Assembly: GCA_012727555.1 (NCBI GenBank)
Contig: JAAYGT010000063.1
Coordinates: 102,548 to 166,547 of the forward strand
Source: Alcaligenaceae bacterium
GTDB lineage: Bacteria > Pseudomonadota > Gammaproteobacteria > Burkholderiales > Burkholderiaceae_B
DNA length: 64,000 nt
Direction: 5' to 3'
The position numbers and the translations under genes are program-made. Each line of letters starts with the position of its first letter. Position 1 is the first letter of the stretch. Below, piece after piece: positions 1 to 8,990 of this stretch. A model generated the notes under the pieces. That model did no database searches, was not told the origin of the DNA, and saw only the letters and a program-made list of their open reading frames with translations.

Positions 1-362
1 GCGAACGAGGCAATGTGCCCGCCCAGATCACCGCCATCGGGTGGTGTGTGTTTATTGGCTTTCACCACCATGGCCATGGCGTTCCAGCGCGTATAGGACC
101 GGATGCGCTCTTCAAGGACCAGGTTGCCGGGGTGCGGCGGCTCAAGCCCGGGCGGAATGGTGTTGACGTAGGCGGTATTCGAGGAGAAAGGAATGCGTGC
201 GCCGGAGCGACGGGCAAGGTCGATGAGCTTTTCGAGCAGGAAGTGCGCGCGCTGAGGGCCTTCGCGATCAAGTACGGCCTCAAGGGCATCGAGCCATTCC
301 TGGGTTTCCAGCGCATCGTCGTCGGTCGTGCTGACCAGAGTGCTTGCTTGTAAAGAGGACAT
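1..362 (-). CDS. aceE: Pyruvate dehydrogenase E1 component, homodimeric type (N-terminal part; runs off the window)
   Basis: Only the first 120 codons are present. The product decarboxylates pyruvate with thiamine diphosphate in the cytoplasmic pyruvate dehydrogenase complex. The reading frame begins MSSLQASTLVSTTDDDALET and continues with ETQEWLDALEAVL, HFLLEKLIDLARRSGA, FSSNTAYVNTIP and RSYTRWNAMAMVVKAN, the conserved N-terminal segment of AceE-type (not alpha2beta2) E1. The ATG at 362 is preceded by AGGAGA at good spacing. It is transcribed away from the kinase gene at 647, and the 284 bp between them holds a strong palindrome. Family assignment is firm; the catalytic part lies outside the window. 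Confidence 0.93.
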   Translation of the reverse strand, partial: MSSLQASTLVSTTDDDALETQEWLDALEAVLDREGPQRAHFLLEKLIDLARRSGARIPFSSNTAYVNTIPPGLEPPHPGNLVLEERIRSYTRWNAMAMVVKANKHTPPDGGDLGGHIASF

Positions 363-531
363 TCACTGTCTCCTGTTTTGGATAGTGGTTGAACAGGCAA
401 ACCTGCCTTGGCACACCCCGCACATTTCTTTGCAACAAAGGTGCTTATGCAGACAGGCTGTTGGCGGAAGCGCACCCCCGGCCACGCGAGCTTGCCCCCA
501 TTCTAGGTACAAGATGAAACAAGTTCAAGCG

Positions 532-572
532 GTATTTCATTTTATGGGATAACTTTTCATAATATGAAATAC
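532..572. promoter_or_regulatory. Nested palindromes between aceE and the kinase gene, probable operator
   Basis: GTATTTCAT at 532-540 is matched by its exact reverse complement ATGAAATAC at 564-572. Inside lies a tighter palindrome, TTTCATAATATGAAA (555-569), and the left arm resembles a degenerate copy of it. This AT-rich block sits in the 362-646 intergenic stretch shared by divergent aceE and the sensor kinase. A dimeric regulator of one or both genes is the simplest reading; which regulator is unknown. Confidence 0.5.
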
Positions 573-646
573 AAATGTGTGCTGCCAAGCTGCCATGACG
601 GATTCAAGACTAAAATGAAGAGTAAAGCGGAGACACGGCATTCCTC

Positions 647-2404
647 ATGGCAACGGCACCCAGAAAATCACTGATTCCTACGACGTTCTACGACCAGGCG
701 AATAAAACCCGTCGGGGTTTTTACTGGCTCACGCCGGTGATCGTCCTGATACTCTACCTGTGTGTCATGGGGGTTTTTGTGTGGCTGCAGCAACTGCACG
801 CCGACAGCGTCATGTTCGTGACCATCGATCAGGAAACACGCCAGAACCGGCTCATGATGGTCATTGCTGCGTTGTCCCTGGTGATTGTCTTCAGCTTGCT
901 GGCCCTGTGGCGATACACCCGTTTCAGAACCCGTGCAGAAGCGGCCTTGCTGGCTGAAACCAGCTTCAGACGCGCCATGGAAAACTCAATGTCCACGGGC
1001 ATGCGTGTCTTCGACATGACTGGGCGTATCGCCTATGTTAACCCAGCGTTCTGTCGCATGATCGGCTGGAACGAAGCCGACCTGATCGGGCGAACCAAGC
1101 CTTTTCCCTACTGGGTTCCCGGACGCCACGCGCAACACGAGGAAACCCTTGAAACACTGCTTTCGGGCCGAACCCCCAGCAGTGGTCTGGAAGTGGAGGC
1201 CCAGCGCCGTGACGGATCACGCTTTACTGCCCGTATGTATGTGTCGCCCTTGCGTGATCCAAACGGCGAACAGATCGGCTGGATGACATCAATGACCGAC
1301 ATCACCGAGCCGAAACGCATTCGTGAGGCCCTGACTGCGGCACATGAACGTTTCATGACCGTGCTGGAAGGGTTGGACGATGCCATTTCGGTTGTAGCCG
1401 ACACCCCCGATGGTCTGGAACTGCTCTTTGCCAACCGCACCTACCGGCGTTTTTTCGGTGCCCAGTCAAGTGGGCATGGTGAACTGCTGGGCGGCCGACT
1501 TGGGCGTTTCACCGATGAAACCGTTGAAATTTATTCCGATACTGCCCAGCGCTGGTTTGAGGTGCATCATCGCATCCTTGCCTGGACCGACGGGCGCCGG
1601 GTTCGCATGCAGGTTGCCCGCGACATCACCGAACGACGCTCCCATGAAGAAGCGTCGCGCGTGCAGCAGGAAAAAATCCAGCTTACCAGCCGCCTGACCA
1701 CCATGGGTGAAATGGCATCATCACTGGCGCACGAACTGAACCAGCCCCTGACTGCCATCACCAATTACAGCATGGGAGCCGTTGCCATGCTCAAATCGGG
1801 GCATGCTGACCCGAAACGTTTGCTTGAAGCCCTTGAAAAAGCGGCACGGCAAGCAGAACGTGCCGGGAAGATCATCAGCCGCATCCGCGAGTTCGTCAAA
1901 CGCAGCGAACCTCGCCGGCAACAGGTTCCCCTGACCGGAATCATTGAAAATGCAGTCAGTTTTGCCGATATCGATGCCCGCAAACGCCAGGTCAGCATCC
2001 AGGAACACATTCCCGCTGAACTGCCCGATGTCCTGGCCGACCCGATCCTGATCGAGCAGGTATTGCTCAACCTTCTCAAAAATGGCATTGAAGCCATGGA
2101 GAAAAGTGAACAACGCACCCTGCACCTGGTGGTGTCGGAACAAGGCCCGATTGTCGAAATTGCCGTCATTGACCGGGGTCACGGCTTGCGTGATCCCGAC
2201 CGGTTGTTCGAGCCCTTCTACAGTACAAAATCTGAAGGGCTGGGCATGGGTTTAAATATTTGTCGTACCATTATCGAGTCCCATCATGGCAGGCTCTGGG
2301 CTGAACCCAATCCCGAAGGCGGAACGATTTTCCGCTTCACGCTGCCTTGTGCAGGGCCAAAAGCCCCCCATAATCCAGAAAACACTCAGGAGTTGCATGC
2401 ATGA
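647..2404 (+). CDS. Membrane-bound PAS sensor histidine kinase, FixL/TtrS-like
   Basis: A 585-residue two-component sensor. Two hydrophobic segments (about residues 24-50 and 68-92) flank a short periplasmic stretch. Two PAS-type domains follow (about 105-225 and 230-335). The HisKA dimerisation helix contains SSLAHELNQPLTAITNYS with the phospho-acceptor His near residue 362. The ATPase domain shows the N box (LLKNGIEAM), a DRGHGL box and GLGMGLNICRTIIE. The small periplasmic loop suggests that the PAS domains, not an outer domain, sense the signal. No haem-binding pattern is evident, so oxygen sensing cannot be claimed. The stop overlaps the regulator start by ATGA, so the pair is translationally coupled and they are almost certainly partners. 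Confidence 0.88.
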   Translation: MATAPRKSLIPTTFYDQANKTRRGFYWLTPVIVLILYLCVMGVFVWLQQLHADSVMFVTIDQETRQNRLMMVIAALSLVIVFSLLALWRYTRFRTRAEAALLAETSFRRAMENSMSTGMRVFDMTGRIAYVNPAFCRMIGWNEADLIGRTKPFPYWVPGRHAQHEETLETLLSGRTPSSGLEVEAQRRDGSRFTARMYVSPLRDPNGEQIGWMTSMTDITEPKRIREALTAAHERFMTVLEGLDDAISVVADTPDGLELLFANRTYRRFFGAQSSGHGELLGGRLGRFTDETVEIYSDTAQRWFEVHHRILAWTDGRRVRMQVARDITERRSHEEASRVQQEKIQLTSRLTTMGEMASSLAHELNQPLTAITNYSMGAVAMLKSGHADPKRLLEALEKAARQAERAGKIISRIREFVKRSEPRRQQVPLTGIIENAVSFADIDARKRQVSIQEHIPAELPDVLADPILIEQVLLNLLKNGIEAMEKSEQRTLHLVVSEQGPIVEIAVIDRGHGLRDPDRLFEPFYSTKSEGLGMGLNICRTIIESHHGRLWAEPNPEGGTIFRFTLPCAGPKAPHNPENTQELHA

Positions 2405-3027
2405 CCACACCTCAGGCGCCTCACACCATTTTCATTGTCGATGACGATGAAGCCGTCCGCGATTCATTGCGCTGGCTGCTTGAAGCCAACGGCTACCATG
2501 TGCAAAGTTACAGTGGCGCCGAAGAGTTCCTGGATGACTACGATCCCGACCAGGTTGCCGTGCTGATTGCCGATGTTCGCATGCCGGGCATGAGCGGGCT
2601 TGAACTGCAGGAAGCGCTTATTGCACGTAAAGCCCCCCTGCCCATTGTGTTCATAACAGGCCATGGCGATGTCCCGATGGCCGTATCCACCATGAAAAAA
2701 GGCGCGATCGACTTCCTTGAAAAACCATTCAACGAAGCCGATCTCCGGACCATTGTGGCCCGCATGATCGAACAGGCTACTGAAAAATACGAGCAGGTTC
2801 GCGCCCGCAAGAATCATGAAGCCATCCTCAGCCGGCTGACCACCCGGGAGCAGCAGGTGCTTGAGCGCATCGTAGCCGGACGCCTGAACAAACAGATCGC
2901 CGGCGACCTTAACATCAGTATCAAAACCGTTGAAGCGCACCGCGCAAACATCATGGAAAAACTTGAAGTCACTACCGTTGCCGATCTCATGAAAATCGCT
3001 CTCATCACCGCTGAAGGTGACGCATGA
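2401..3027 (+). CDS. FixJ/NarL-type response regulator
   Basis: A 208-residue transcription factor. The receiver domain has the acidic pair in [12 protein letters not shown], the phospho-acceptor Asp58 in [11 protein letters not shown], a switch Thr in VFITGHGD and Lys in LEKPF. A LuxR-type helix-turn-helix occupies roughly residues 140-200 ([20 protein letters not shown], then [17 protein letters not shown]). This layout matches FixJ/TtrR-like regulators. It overlaps the kinase gene upstream and folD downstream, each by ATGA. The shared reading with folD and a peptidase means the regulator is made together with housekeeping enzymes; its targets are not visible. Confidence 0.9.
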   Translation: MTTPQAPHTIFIVDDDEAVRDSLRWLLEANGYHVQSYSGAEEFLDDYDPDQVAVLIADVRMPGMSGLELQEALIARKAPLPIVFITGHGDVPMAVSTMKKGAIDFLEKPFNEADLRTIVARMIEQATEKYEQVRARKNHEAILSRLTTREQQVLERIVAGRLNKQIAGDLNISIKTVEAHRANIMEKLEVTTVADLMKIALITAEGDA

Positions 3028-3878
3028 CCGCCCGCATCATCGATGGCAAAGCCCTGTCCGATGCCGTTAAAACAGATGTTTCCGAACGTGTACAAGCACT
3101 GAAAGCCCGGGGCGTCACACCCGGCCTGGCTGTTGTGCTTGTAGGAGAAGATCCCGCGTCGCAGGTGTATGTGCGCAACAAGGCGGCGGCCTGCGAGAAA
3201 GCCGGCCTGCACTCGCGCGTTATCAGGCTTGATGCCGGCATCACCGAAGAAGCACTGCTCGATGTGGTGCGTGAACTGAATGCCGACCCGGCCATCCACG
3301 GCATTCTGGTGCAACTGCCTTTGCCGAAACACATGAACTCAGCCCGGGTCATTGAAACGATCGCAGCTCACAAAGACGTCGACGGCTTCCATATCAGCAA
3401 TGCGGGTCTGCTCATGACCGGCCAACCGCTGTTTCGTCCGTGCACGCCCTACGGTGTCATGAAAATGTTCGAGGCCTGCAACGTTGCTTTGCGCGGTGCC
3501 GAAGCCGTGGTTGTCGGCGCGAGCAACATCGTTGGCAAACCCATGGCCATGCTGCTGCTGGCGGCCGGTGCCACGGTCACCATCTGCAATTCGAAAACAC
3601 GTGACCTGGCCGCCCAGACCCGCCGTGCCGACGTGCTGGTTGTTGCCACCGGAAAACCCGGCATGATCACGGGCGACATGATCAAACCCGGCGCAGTCGT
3701 CATTGATGTCGGTATCAACCGCTTGCCCGACGGCAAACTGGTCGGCGATGTCGATTTCCCGTCTGCCTCGCAAGTTGCTGCAGCCATAACACCGGTGCCC
3801 GGTGGTGTGGGTCCCATGACCATTGCCATGCTGCTGGTCAACACCCTTGAAGCGGCCGAAAGGTCACTGAACGCATGA
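3024..3878 (+). CDS. folD: Bifunctional methylenetetrahydrofolate dehydrogenase / methenyl-THF cyclohydrolase
   Basis: A 284-residue cytoplasmic enzyme of one-carbon metabolism that interconverts 5,10-methylene-, 5,10-methenyl- and 10-formyl-tetrahydrofolate using NADP. Diagnostic motifs are [20 protein letters not shown] with the catalytic Lys, [20 protein letters not shown], the nucleotide-binding [22 protein letters not shown] and the C-terminal [13 protein letters not shown]. Length is normal for the family. It overlaps the response regulator start-to-stop (ATGA) and is itself overlapped by the oligopeptidase gene, so four genes form one coupled operon. Confidence 0.97.
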   Translation: MTARIIDGKALSDAVKTDVSERVQALKARGVTPGLAVVLVGEDPASQVYVRNKAAACEKAGLHSRVIRLDAGITEEALLDVVRELNADPAIHGILVQLPLPKHMNSARVIETIAAHKDVDGFHISNAGLLMTGQPLFRPCTPYGVMKMFEACNVALRGAEAVVVGASNIVGKPMAMLLLAAGATVTICNSKTRDLAAQTRRADVLVVATGKPGMITGDMIKPGAVVIDVGINRLPDGKLVGDVDFPSASQVAAAITPVPGGVGPMTIAMLLVNTLEAAERSLNA

Positions 3879-5965
3879 CACCTGATCTTGATACCAACCC
3901 CTTGCTGGTTCCGGTCAGCGAACTGATTGATTATGCGCGGGTCGAACCTGCCCATATCGAACCGGCGGTGCGTCATCTCATCGAAAAGACACGCACGGTT
4001 ATTGAACGTGTTGCCCTGCCCGAAACACCCGCCCGGTGGTCAACATTGATCGAACCCATTGAAGACAGTTCGCAGGCTTTGTGGCGGGCCTGGTCAGTGG
4101 CTGGACACCTGAACGCTGTTGTCAATTCACCTGAATTGCGCGCTGCCTACAATGCATGTCTTCCCCTGATCACGGAATTTTCCACCTGGGTCGGTTTGCA
4201 TCGTGGCTTGTTCGGGCAGTACCGGAAGCTTCGCCAGTCGGAAGAATTTGCACTGCTGTCATCGACGCGTCAGCGTATTCTTGAGCTTGCGCTGCGCGAC
4301 TTCCGCCTGAGCGGTGTTGAACTGGAAGGCGAACAACGCGAAGAATACGCCCGAATTTCCGATCAGCAGGCCCAGGCATCCCAGAAATTCTCGGAAAACG
4401 TCCTCGACAGCGTCGATGCCTGGATACTCCATGTAACCGATGCTGCCCAACTTGAAGGGCTGCCGGAAAGCGTCAAAAGCCAGGCGCAGGAACAGGCTCG
4501 CGAACGCGAGCTTGATGGGTGGGTACTCACGCTTAAAATGCCCTGCTACATACCGGTCATGCAGTACGCGCACGATGCTTCGATACGCCAGGCCATGTAC
4601 CGTGGTTACGCCACCATCGCTTCCGAGCACGGCAAACCCGAACTCGATAACTCCACCCTAATCGAGCAACTGCTGGCTTTGCGGGCGCGTGAGGCGACTT
4701 TGCTGGGCTATACCAGTTTTGCACAGATGCGTCTTGAAACACGCATGGCAGACACGGCAGAACAAGTGCTTGCCTTCCTGCGCGATCTTGCCACAAGGGC
4801 AAAACCGCATGCGCAGCGCGACCTTGCCGAACTCAAGGCATTTGCAGCCGCCGAACTGGGCATGGATCACCTTGAGCCCTGGGATATCGCATTTGTTTCC
4901 GAGCGCTTGCGTGAATCGCGTTATGCCTATTCTGAAGAAGAAATCAAACAGTATTTCACTGAACCCCACGTCTTGAAAGGGCTCTTCCATGTCGCCGAAG
5001 AACTGTTCAGCGTCCGCTTTGAACCGCTCCAGGCTCCTGTATGGCATGACGATGTCCGCGTCTTCAATGTGGTTGACACACAAGGTGTTGTCCTGGGTAC
5101 GCTCTATACCGATCTTTATGCGCGTCAGGGCAAACAAAGTGGTGCCTGGGTCGATAGCGAACGCAGTCGCCGTCGCACACCTGAAGGGCTGCAGACACCC
5201 GTGGTGTACCTGACCTGCAACTTCTCGCAACCCCAGGGCAACCAGCCCGCCCTGCTCACCCACGATGACGTCATCACCTTGTTCCACGAAAGCGGTCATG
5301 CCTTGCATGCCCTGCTTTCACGTATCGATGACCCGGGTGCATCCCCCTTTGCCAGCGTCGAATGGGATGCCATTGAACTGCCTTCGCAGTTCATGGAAAA
5401 TTTCTGCTGGGAGTGGCCTGTTGTCAGGGCAATGTCGGCGCATGTTGAAACCGCGCAACCCTTGCCTCGCGAGCTTTACGACAAACTGCTTGCCGCACGT
5501 AACTTCCAGAGCGGTATGCAAATGTTGCGTCAGATTGAATTTTCGTTGTTTGACATGATCATTCACCATCAGGCGCAAGGCTTGTCGATAAACGCGGTAC
5601 TTGCAACGCTGAATACGGTACGTGACGAAGTTGCCGTACTGTTCCCGCCTGAATGGCACCGTTTCCCGCATAATTTTTCGCATCTTTTTGCAGGCGGCTA
5701 TGGTGCGGGCTACTACAGCTATAAATGGGCCGAAGTTCTGTCGTCCGATGCCTATGCCGTTTTTGAGGAACAGGCCTTCGCCCACGAAGGGCGCGACCGG
5801 CATGTTCTGAATGCCGCGTGTGGCCAGCGTTTTCTTGCCGAGATCCTTGCTGTCGGCGGTGCACGCCCGGCGGCAGAATCGTTCAGGGCCTTCAGGGGGC
5901 GTGAGCCATCGATCGAGGCGTTACTGCGCCATAGCGGCATGACCACTGAGGCCCTGTCGAGCTGA
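3875..5965 (+). CDS. prlC: M3 family zinc oligopeptidase (oligopeptidase A)
   Basis: A 696-residue cytoplasmic metallopeptidase that degrades short peptides, including cleaved signal peptides. The zinc motif is HESGH at residues 471-475 in [16 protein letters not shown], with the third ligand Glu in the downstream [11 protein letters not shown] segment. Length and the [22 protein letters not shown] segment fit the M3A thimet/OpdA group. It is the last gene of the kinase-regulator-folD operon (ATGA overlap at 3875-3878). A GC-rich inverted repeat lies about 40 bp downstream. Confidence 0.95.
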   Translation: MTPDLDTNPLLVPVSELIDYARVEPAHIEPAVRHLIEKTRTVIERVALPETPARWSTLIEPIEDSSQALWRAWSVAGHLNAVVNSPELRAAYNACLPLITEFSTWVGLHRGLFGQYRKLRQSEEFALLSSTRQRILELALRDFRLSGVELEGEQREEYARISDQQAQASQKFSENVLDSVDAWILHVTDAAQLEGLPESVKSQAQEQARERELDGWVLTLKMPCYIPVMQYAHDASIRQAMYRGYATIASEHGKPELDNSTLIEQLLALRAREATLLGYTSFAQMRLETRMADTAEQVLAFLRDLATRAKPHAQRDLAELKAFAAAELGMDHLEPWDIAFVSERLRESRYAYSEEEIKQYFTEPHVLKGLFHVAEELFSVRFEPLQAPVWHDDVRVFNVVDTQGVVLGTLYTDLYARQGKQSGAWVDSERSRRRTPEGLQTPVVYLTCNFSQPQGNQPALLTHDDVITLFHESGHALHALLSRIDDPGASPFASVEWDAIELPSQFMENFCWEWPVVRAMSAHVETAQPLPRELYDKLLAARNFQSGMQMLRQIEFSLFDMIIHHQAQGLSINAVLATLNTVRDEVAVLFPPEWHRFPHNFSHLFAGGYGAGYYSYKWAEVLSSDAYAVFEEQAFAHEGRDRHVLNAACGQRFLAEILAVGGARPAAESFRAFRGREPSIEALLRHSGMTTEALSS

Positions 5966-6006
5966 TTTCAGCTCGATAGCCGTTGATCACGCGCTCTGTG
6001 ATGCCA

Positions 6007-6041
6007 CCCGCCGGTGTATCAACACGTCATGCACCGGCGGG
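6007..6041 (+). terminator. GC-rich inverted repeat after prlC, probable terminator
   Basis: CCCGCCGGTG (6007-6016) is exactly complementary to CACCGGCGGG (6032-6041), with a 15-nt loop. There is no U tract, so termination strength is uncertain; it could also act in the leader of the next gene. An in-frame ATG at 6014 lies inside this hairpin, which argues for the later start of the SCO gene. Confidence 0.5.
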
Positions 6042-6061
6042 ATCAAACTCATGAAAATCCG

Positions 6062-6769
6062 ATGAAATTTCCCACCAACCAAACACTTCATAACATCGAT
6101 TGCCGTGGTTTGGCACGCCTGCGCACCACGGCGCTTGTACGCAGCAAGGCCGTGGTGCGCTCCCTTGTCCTTTCCCTGTGCCTGGGCACAGCGTGCATCG
6201 GCAATACCGTGATTGCCTCGGGTGTGACTGCAGCGGGCACTGAACGTGAAACAGCCGTGCACCCGGTCAAGGGCTTTCTGCCTGACCTGCAGTTCACGCT
6301 TCAAGGGGCCGGCAACAAAACCTGGACTCAAAACGACTTCAAAGGGAAAGTCGTTTTGATGTTTTTCGGGTATGCCAGTTGTCCGGATATCTGTCCGACC
6401 ACCATGGCCCAGTTGTCCCATGTCATGGAAGAACTGGGTCCGCGTGCTGAACAGGTTCGCATCGTTTTTGTCAGTGTCGATCCACACCGCGACACCCCTG
6501 AGATCCTTCAAGCCTATGTAGATGCCTTCGACAAGCATGCCATCGGGCTAACAGGTACAGAAAAACAGGTGGCTGATCTTGCCCGACGTTACCGGGTGGC
6601 TTACCAGATCGAAAAACCCCGCGCCGACAACCCCAACAACTATGAAGTGGCACATAGTCGGGGGATTTACATGTTTGACACCAAGGGTAAAGCCCGCCTG
6701 CTTGCCAGCGACGGGGAATCTGTTGAGGCACTGACCGAAGGAGTACGCCGCATTCTGGATGCGGGCTGA
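6062..6769 (+). CDS. SCO1/SenC family protein, copper delivery to cytochrome oxidase
   Basis: A 235-residue membrane-anchored protein with a thioredoxin-like fold. A hydrophobic segment (about 33-52) acts as signal anchor, putting the rest in the periplasm. The copper/redox site is Cys107 and Cys111 in GYASCPDICPTTMAQ, and the conserved third ligand is the His of NYEVAHSRGIYMFD; SVDPHRDTPE is also typical. Such proteins load the CuA site of cytochrome c oxidase or handle thiol redox. I start it at ATG 6062 rather than 6014, because the earlier codon lies in a hairpin and adds a sequence unlike a signal peptide. Confidence 0.88.
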   Translation: MKFPTNQTLHNIDCRGLARLRTTALVRSKAVVRSLVLSLCLGTACIGNTVIASGVTAAGTERETAVHPVKGFLPDLQFTLQGAGNKTWTQNDFKGKVVLMFFGYASCPDICPTTMAQLSHVMEELGPRAEQVRIVFVSVDPHRDTPEILQAYVDAFDKHAIGLTGTEKQVADLARRYRVAYQIEKPRADNPNNYEVAHSRGIYMFDTKGKARLLASDGESVEALTEGVRRILDAG

Positions 6770-6784
6770 TTGGAGCGGGTTGTA

Positions 6785-7363
6785 TCAGCCCGGTGCACCC
6801 CAGTGCGACACAAACCTGCTGTAGTCGGAACGCTTGGGTGCAGCCGTTGACTGAATGGGTGTGCCTATCGATACAAACCCCATGAAACGGTAATCCAGGG
6901 GATCAAAACCAAGGTTTTCGGCGACTTCGTCAACATACGTGCCTATCCCGGTGCTCCAGAATGCTCCGTAACCCAGCATGTGAGCGGCATTCAATATATT
7001 CATGACAGCGGCCCCGGTGGCGAGCAAGCGCTCGTGCTCGGGGATTTTCGTATTGGCGTGATCAAGGTGGCAGGCAACGCCAATGAGCAAGGGTACATTG
7101 TGTAGCCAGCGCCGGGCATTGGCTTCTTTTTCGGGTGGTAAAGCTTGCCCCGAAGCCTTGACAGCCCCCAGGGCCATGTCGGCCAGCTGCTGAACTGCAG
7201 CATCACGAATGATCACAAAACGCCAGGGCTCAAGTTTGCCGTGGTCGGGTGCCGAAACTGCCGACTGCAGAATACGGGCCAGTTCGTCATCGGTGGGCGC
7301 CGGGCCTTGCACAAATTTGATGGAACGGCGTGAAATCAGGGAAACAATGGGATCAGCAGACAT
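6785..7363 (-). CDS. Nitroreductase family protein, YdjA-like
   Basis: A 192-residue FMN-dependent oxidoreductase. The N-terminal RRSIKFVQGPAPTDDELARI and SAPDHGKLEPWRFVII segments, the internal GYGAFWSTG and the C-terminal GFVSIGTP match the short YdjA-type nitroreductases. The physiological substrate cannot be read from sequence. It follows pdxJ by 11 bp on the same strand, probably in one transcript. Since pdxJ makes pyridoxine phosphate, a flavin enzyme beside it may be coincidental. It ends facing the SCO gene with only about 15 bp between the stops. Confidence 0.87.
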   Translation of the reverse strand: MSADPIVSLISRRSIKFVQGPAPTDDELARILQSAVSAPDHGKLEPWRFVIIRDAAVQQLADMALGAVKASGQALPPEKEANARRWLHNVPLLIGVACHLDHANTKIPEHERLLATGAAVMNILNAAHMLGYGAFWSTGIGTYVDEVAENLGFDPLDYRFMGFVSIGTPIQSTAAPKRSDYSRFVSHWGAPG

Positions 7364-7374
7364 GCAATTCTTCC

Positions 7375-8094
7375 TTAACGTTGAACAAGCAGCGCTTTCA
7401 TGTCACGCACCGCTTTTTCCCAGCCATCGAAGACAGCCTGTGCAACAATGGCGTGACCAATATTCAGTTCTGACAACCCTGGCAGCGCAACAACCGGCTG
7501 CACGTTGGTGTAGTGTAATCCGTGCCCGGCATTGACCCTTAAGCCGTGCCCTACCCCGGCAGCAATAGCGACACGCAAACGGCTCAATTCATGTGCAATT
7601 GCATCAGGCTCGGTTGCGTGCGCATAGGCCCCTGTGTGCAGTTCGACCACGCGGGCACCGGCACGAACTGCCGCTTCGACCTGTACGGGGTCGGGGTCGA
7701 TGAACAATGAAACACGGATGCCTGCAGCATTCAGTTGGGCAACGGCAGCCTGCACCTGGGTGAAGTGGCCCAGTACATCGAGCCCGCCTTCAGTTGTCAG
7801 TTCCTCGCGACGTTCAGGTACCAGGCAGACATCGTGTGGACGCACTGTGCAGGCGATATCAAGCATTTCAGACGTAATCGCGCATTCCAGATTCATGCGT
7901 GTACGGATGAGGGGACGCAGGGCAAAAAGATCAGCATCCTGAATGTGCCGGCGATCCTCGCGCAGATGCAGGGTGATAAGGTCGGCACCTGCGTCTTCGG
8001 CACGCAAGGCGGCCTGAACAGGATCTGGATAGGACGTGTGACGTTGCTGGCGCAAGGTCGCGACATGGTCAATATTGACACCGAGTTCGATCAC
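7375..8094 (-). CDS. pdxJ: Pyridoxine 5'-phosphate synthase
   Basis: A 239-residue TIM-barrel enzyme that condenses 1-deoxyxylulose 5-phosphate with 3-amino-2-oxopropyl phosphate in the DXP-dependent vitamin B6 pathway. Motifs are [16 protein letters not shown] at the N terminus, [13 protein letters not shown], the catalytic-Glu segment [20 protein letters not shown] and [15 protein letters not shown]. Length is standard. It lies downstream of the ABC transporter cluster with a 100-bp gap that contains an inverted repeat, and upstream of the nitroreductase. Confidence 0.96.
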   Translation of the reverse strand: MIELGVNIDHVATLRQQRHTSYPDPVQAALRAEDAGADLITLHLREDRRHIQDADLFALRPLIRTRMNLECAITSEMLDIACTVRPHDVCLVPERREELTTEGGLDVLGHFTQVQAAVAQLNAAGIRVSLFIDPDPVQVEAAVRAGARVVELHTGAYAHATEPDAIAHELSRLRVAIAAGVGHGLRVNAGHGLHYTNVQPVVALPGLSELNIGHAIVAQAVFDGWEKAVRDMKALLVQR

Positions 8095-8133
8095 GAAAGG
8101 CTCCGTTTACGGCTGGAACAATCAGCTGGAACA

Positions 8134-8157
8134 GCCGCAACGCAGTTCAGTTGCGGC
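8134..8157 (-). promoter_or_regulatory. Inverted repeat in the pdxJ leader
   Basis: GCCGCAAC (8134-8141) and GTTGCGGC (8150-8157) pair perfectly around an 8-nt loop, between the ABC ATPase stop and the pdxJ start. In the transcribed direction a run of eight T residues comes just before the hairpin rather than after it, so this is not a standard terminator for the ABC operon. It may be a leader structure for pdxJ. Confidence 0.35.
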
Positions 8158-8194
8158 ATTGAAAAAAAACAGGTGATGAAGGCAACGCGCCCCT

Positions 8195-8989
8195 TCAACC
8201 CAGCAACAAGGCGTCGTCGGCGAGCTTTTCTCCCCTGACCTGCTCGAACATTCGCAACAGATCAGGGACATCGAGACCCGTACGGGCGTTGCCGCTGACA
8301 TCGAGCACAACCTTGCCCTGGTGCAACATGATGGTGCGCTCACCGACATCAAGTGCCTGGCGCATGCTGTGCGTGACCATCATGGTCGTCAGGCTGTTTT
8401 CCTGGACAATACGCGCCGTAAGTTGCAGAACGAAGTCGGCCGTGCGCGGGTCGAGCGCTGCAGTGTGTTCATCGAGCAACAGAATGCGTGAAGGCTGCAG
8501 CGCTGCCATGAGCAGGCTGACTGCCTGACGCTGCCCACCCGATAAAAGACCGATGCGATCTGAAAGGCGATTCTCAAGCCCGAGTCCGAGTGTGGCAAGG
8601 CGCTCGCGGAAAAGTTCGCGCATGGATGCTTTGACGGCCCTTGACAACCCCCGGGGCTCGCCACGACTGCAGGCCAGTGCCATATTTTCTTCAATGGTAA
8701 GGTCTTCGCAGGTGCCTGCCATGGGATCTTGAAAAACCCGCGCAACCCGTTTTGCCCGTTCCCAGACGGGTTGATGCGTGACATCTTTGTTGTCGATGAC
8801 GATTGCACCGGAATCAATCGGCAAGTCGCCTGAAATGGCATTCAGAAACGTAGACTTGCCGGCTCCGTTCGAACCGATGACGGTGACGAACTGACCGGAC
8901 GGGATATCGAGTGAGAGCCCCCTGAGCGCCCGGGTTTCAATAGGCGTTCCCGGGTTGAATGTGATCTGGAGATTGGATGCGCTGAGCAT
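8195..8989 (-). CDS. ABC transporter ATP-binding protein
   Basis: A 264-residue ATPase starting MLSASNLQITFN. It has Walker A (GSNGAGKSTFLNAI), a Q loop in VFQDPMAGT, signature LLSGGQRQAVSLL, Walker B ILLLDEHTAALD and the switch His in MVTHSMRQAL. The start at 8989 follows the permease stop by one base (TGACATG), indicating coupling; an upstream in-frame Met would extend into the permease gene. With the adjacent permease and binding protein it forms an uptake system of the ABC_sub_bind class, some members of which import tryptophan or other aromatic compounds. Confidence 0.9.
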   Translation of the reverse strand: MLSASNLQITFNPGTPIETRALRGLSLDIPSGQFVTVIGSNGAGKSTFLNAISGDLPIDSGAIVIDNKDVTHQPVWERAKRVARVFQDPMAGTCEDLTIEENMALACSRGEPRGLSRAVKASMRELFRERLATLGLGLENRLSDRIGLLSGGQRQAVSLLMAALQPSRILLLDEHTAALDPRTADFVLQLTARIVQENSLTTMMVTHSMRQALDVGERTIMLHQGKVVLDVSGNARTGLDVPDLLRMFEQVRGEKLADDALLLG

Positions 8990-8990
8990 G

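Noticed and set aside
8109..8136. Short direct repeat GCTGGAACA twice near the pdxJ leader
   Set aside because: Two copies of nine bases in GC-rich DNA are too weak to call a regulatory repeat.
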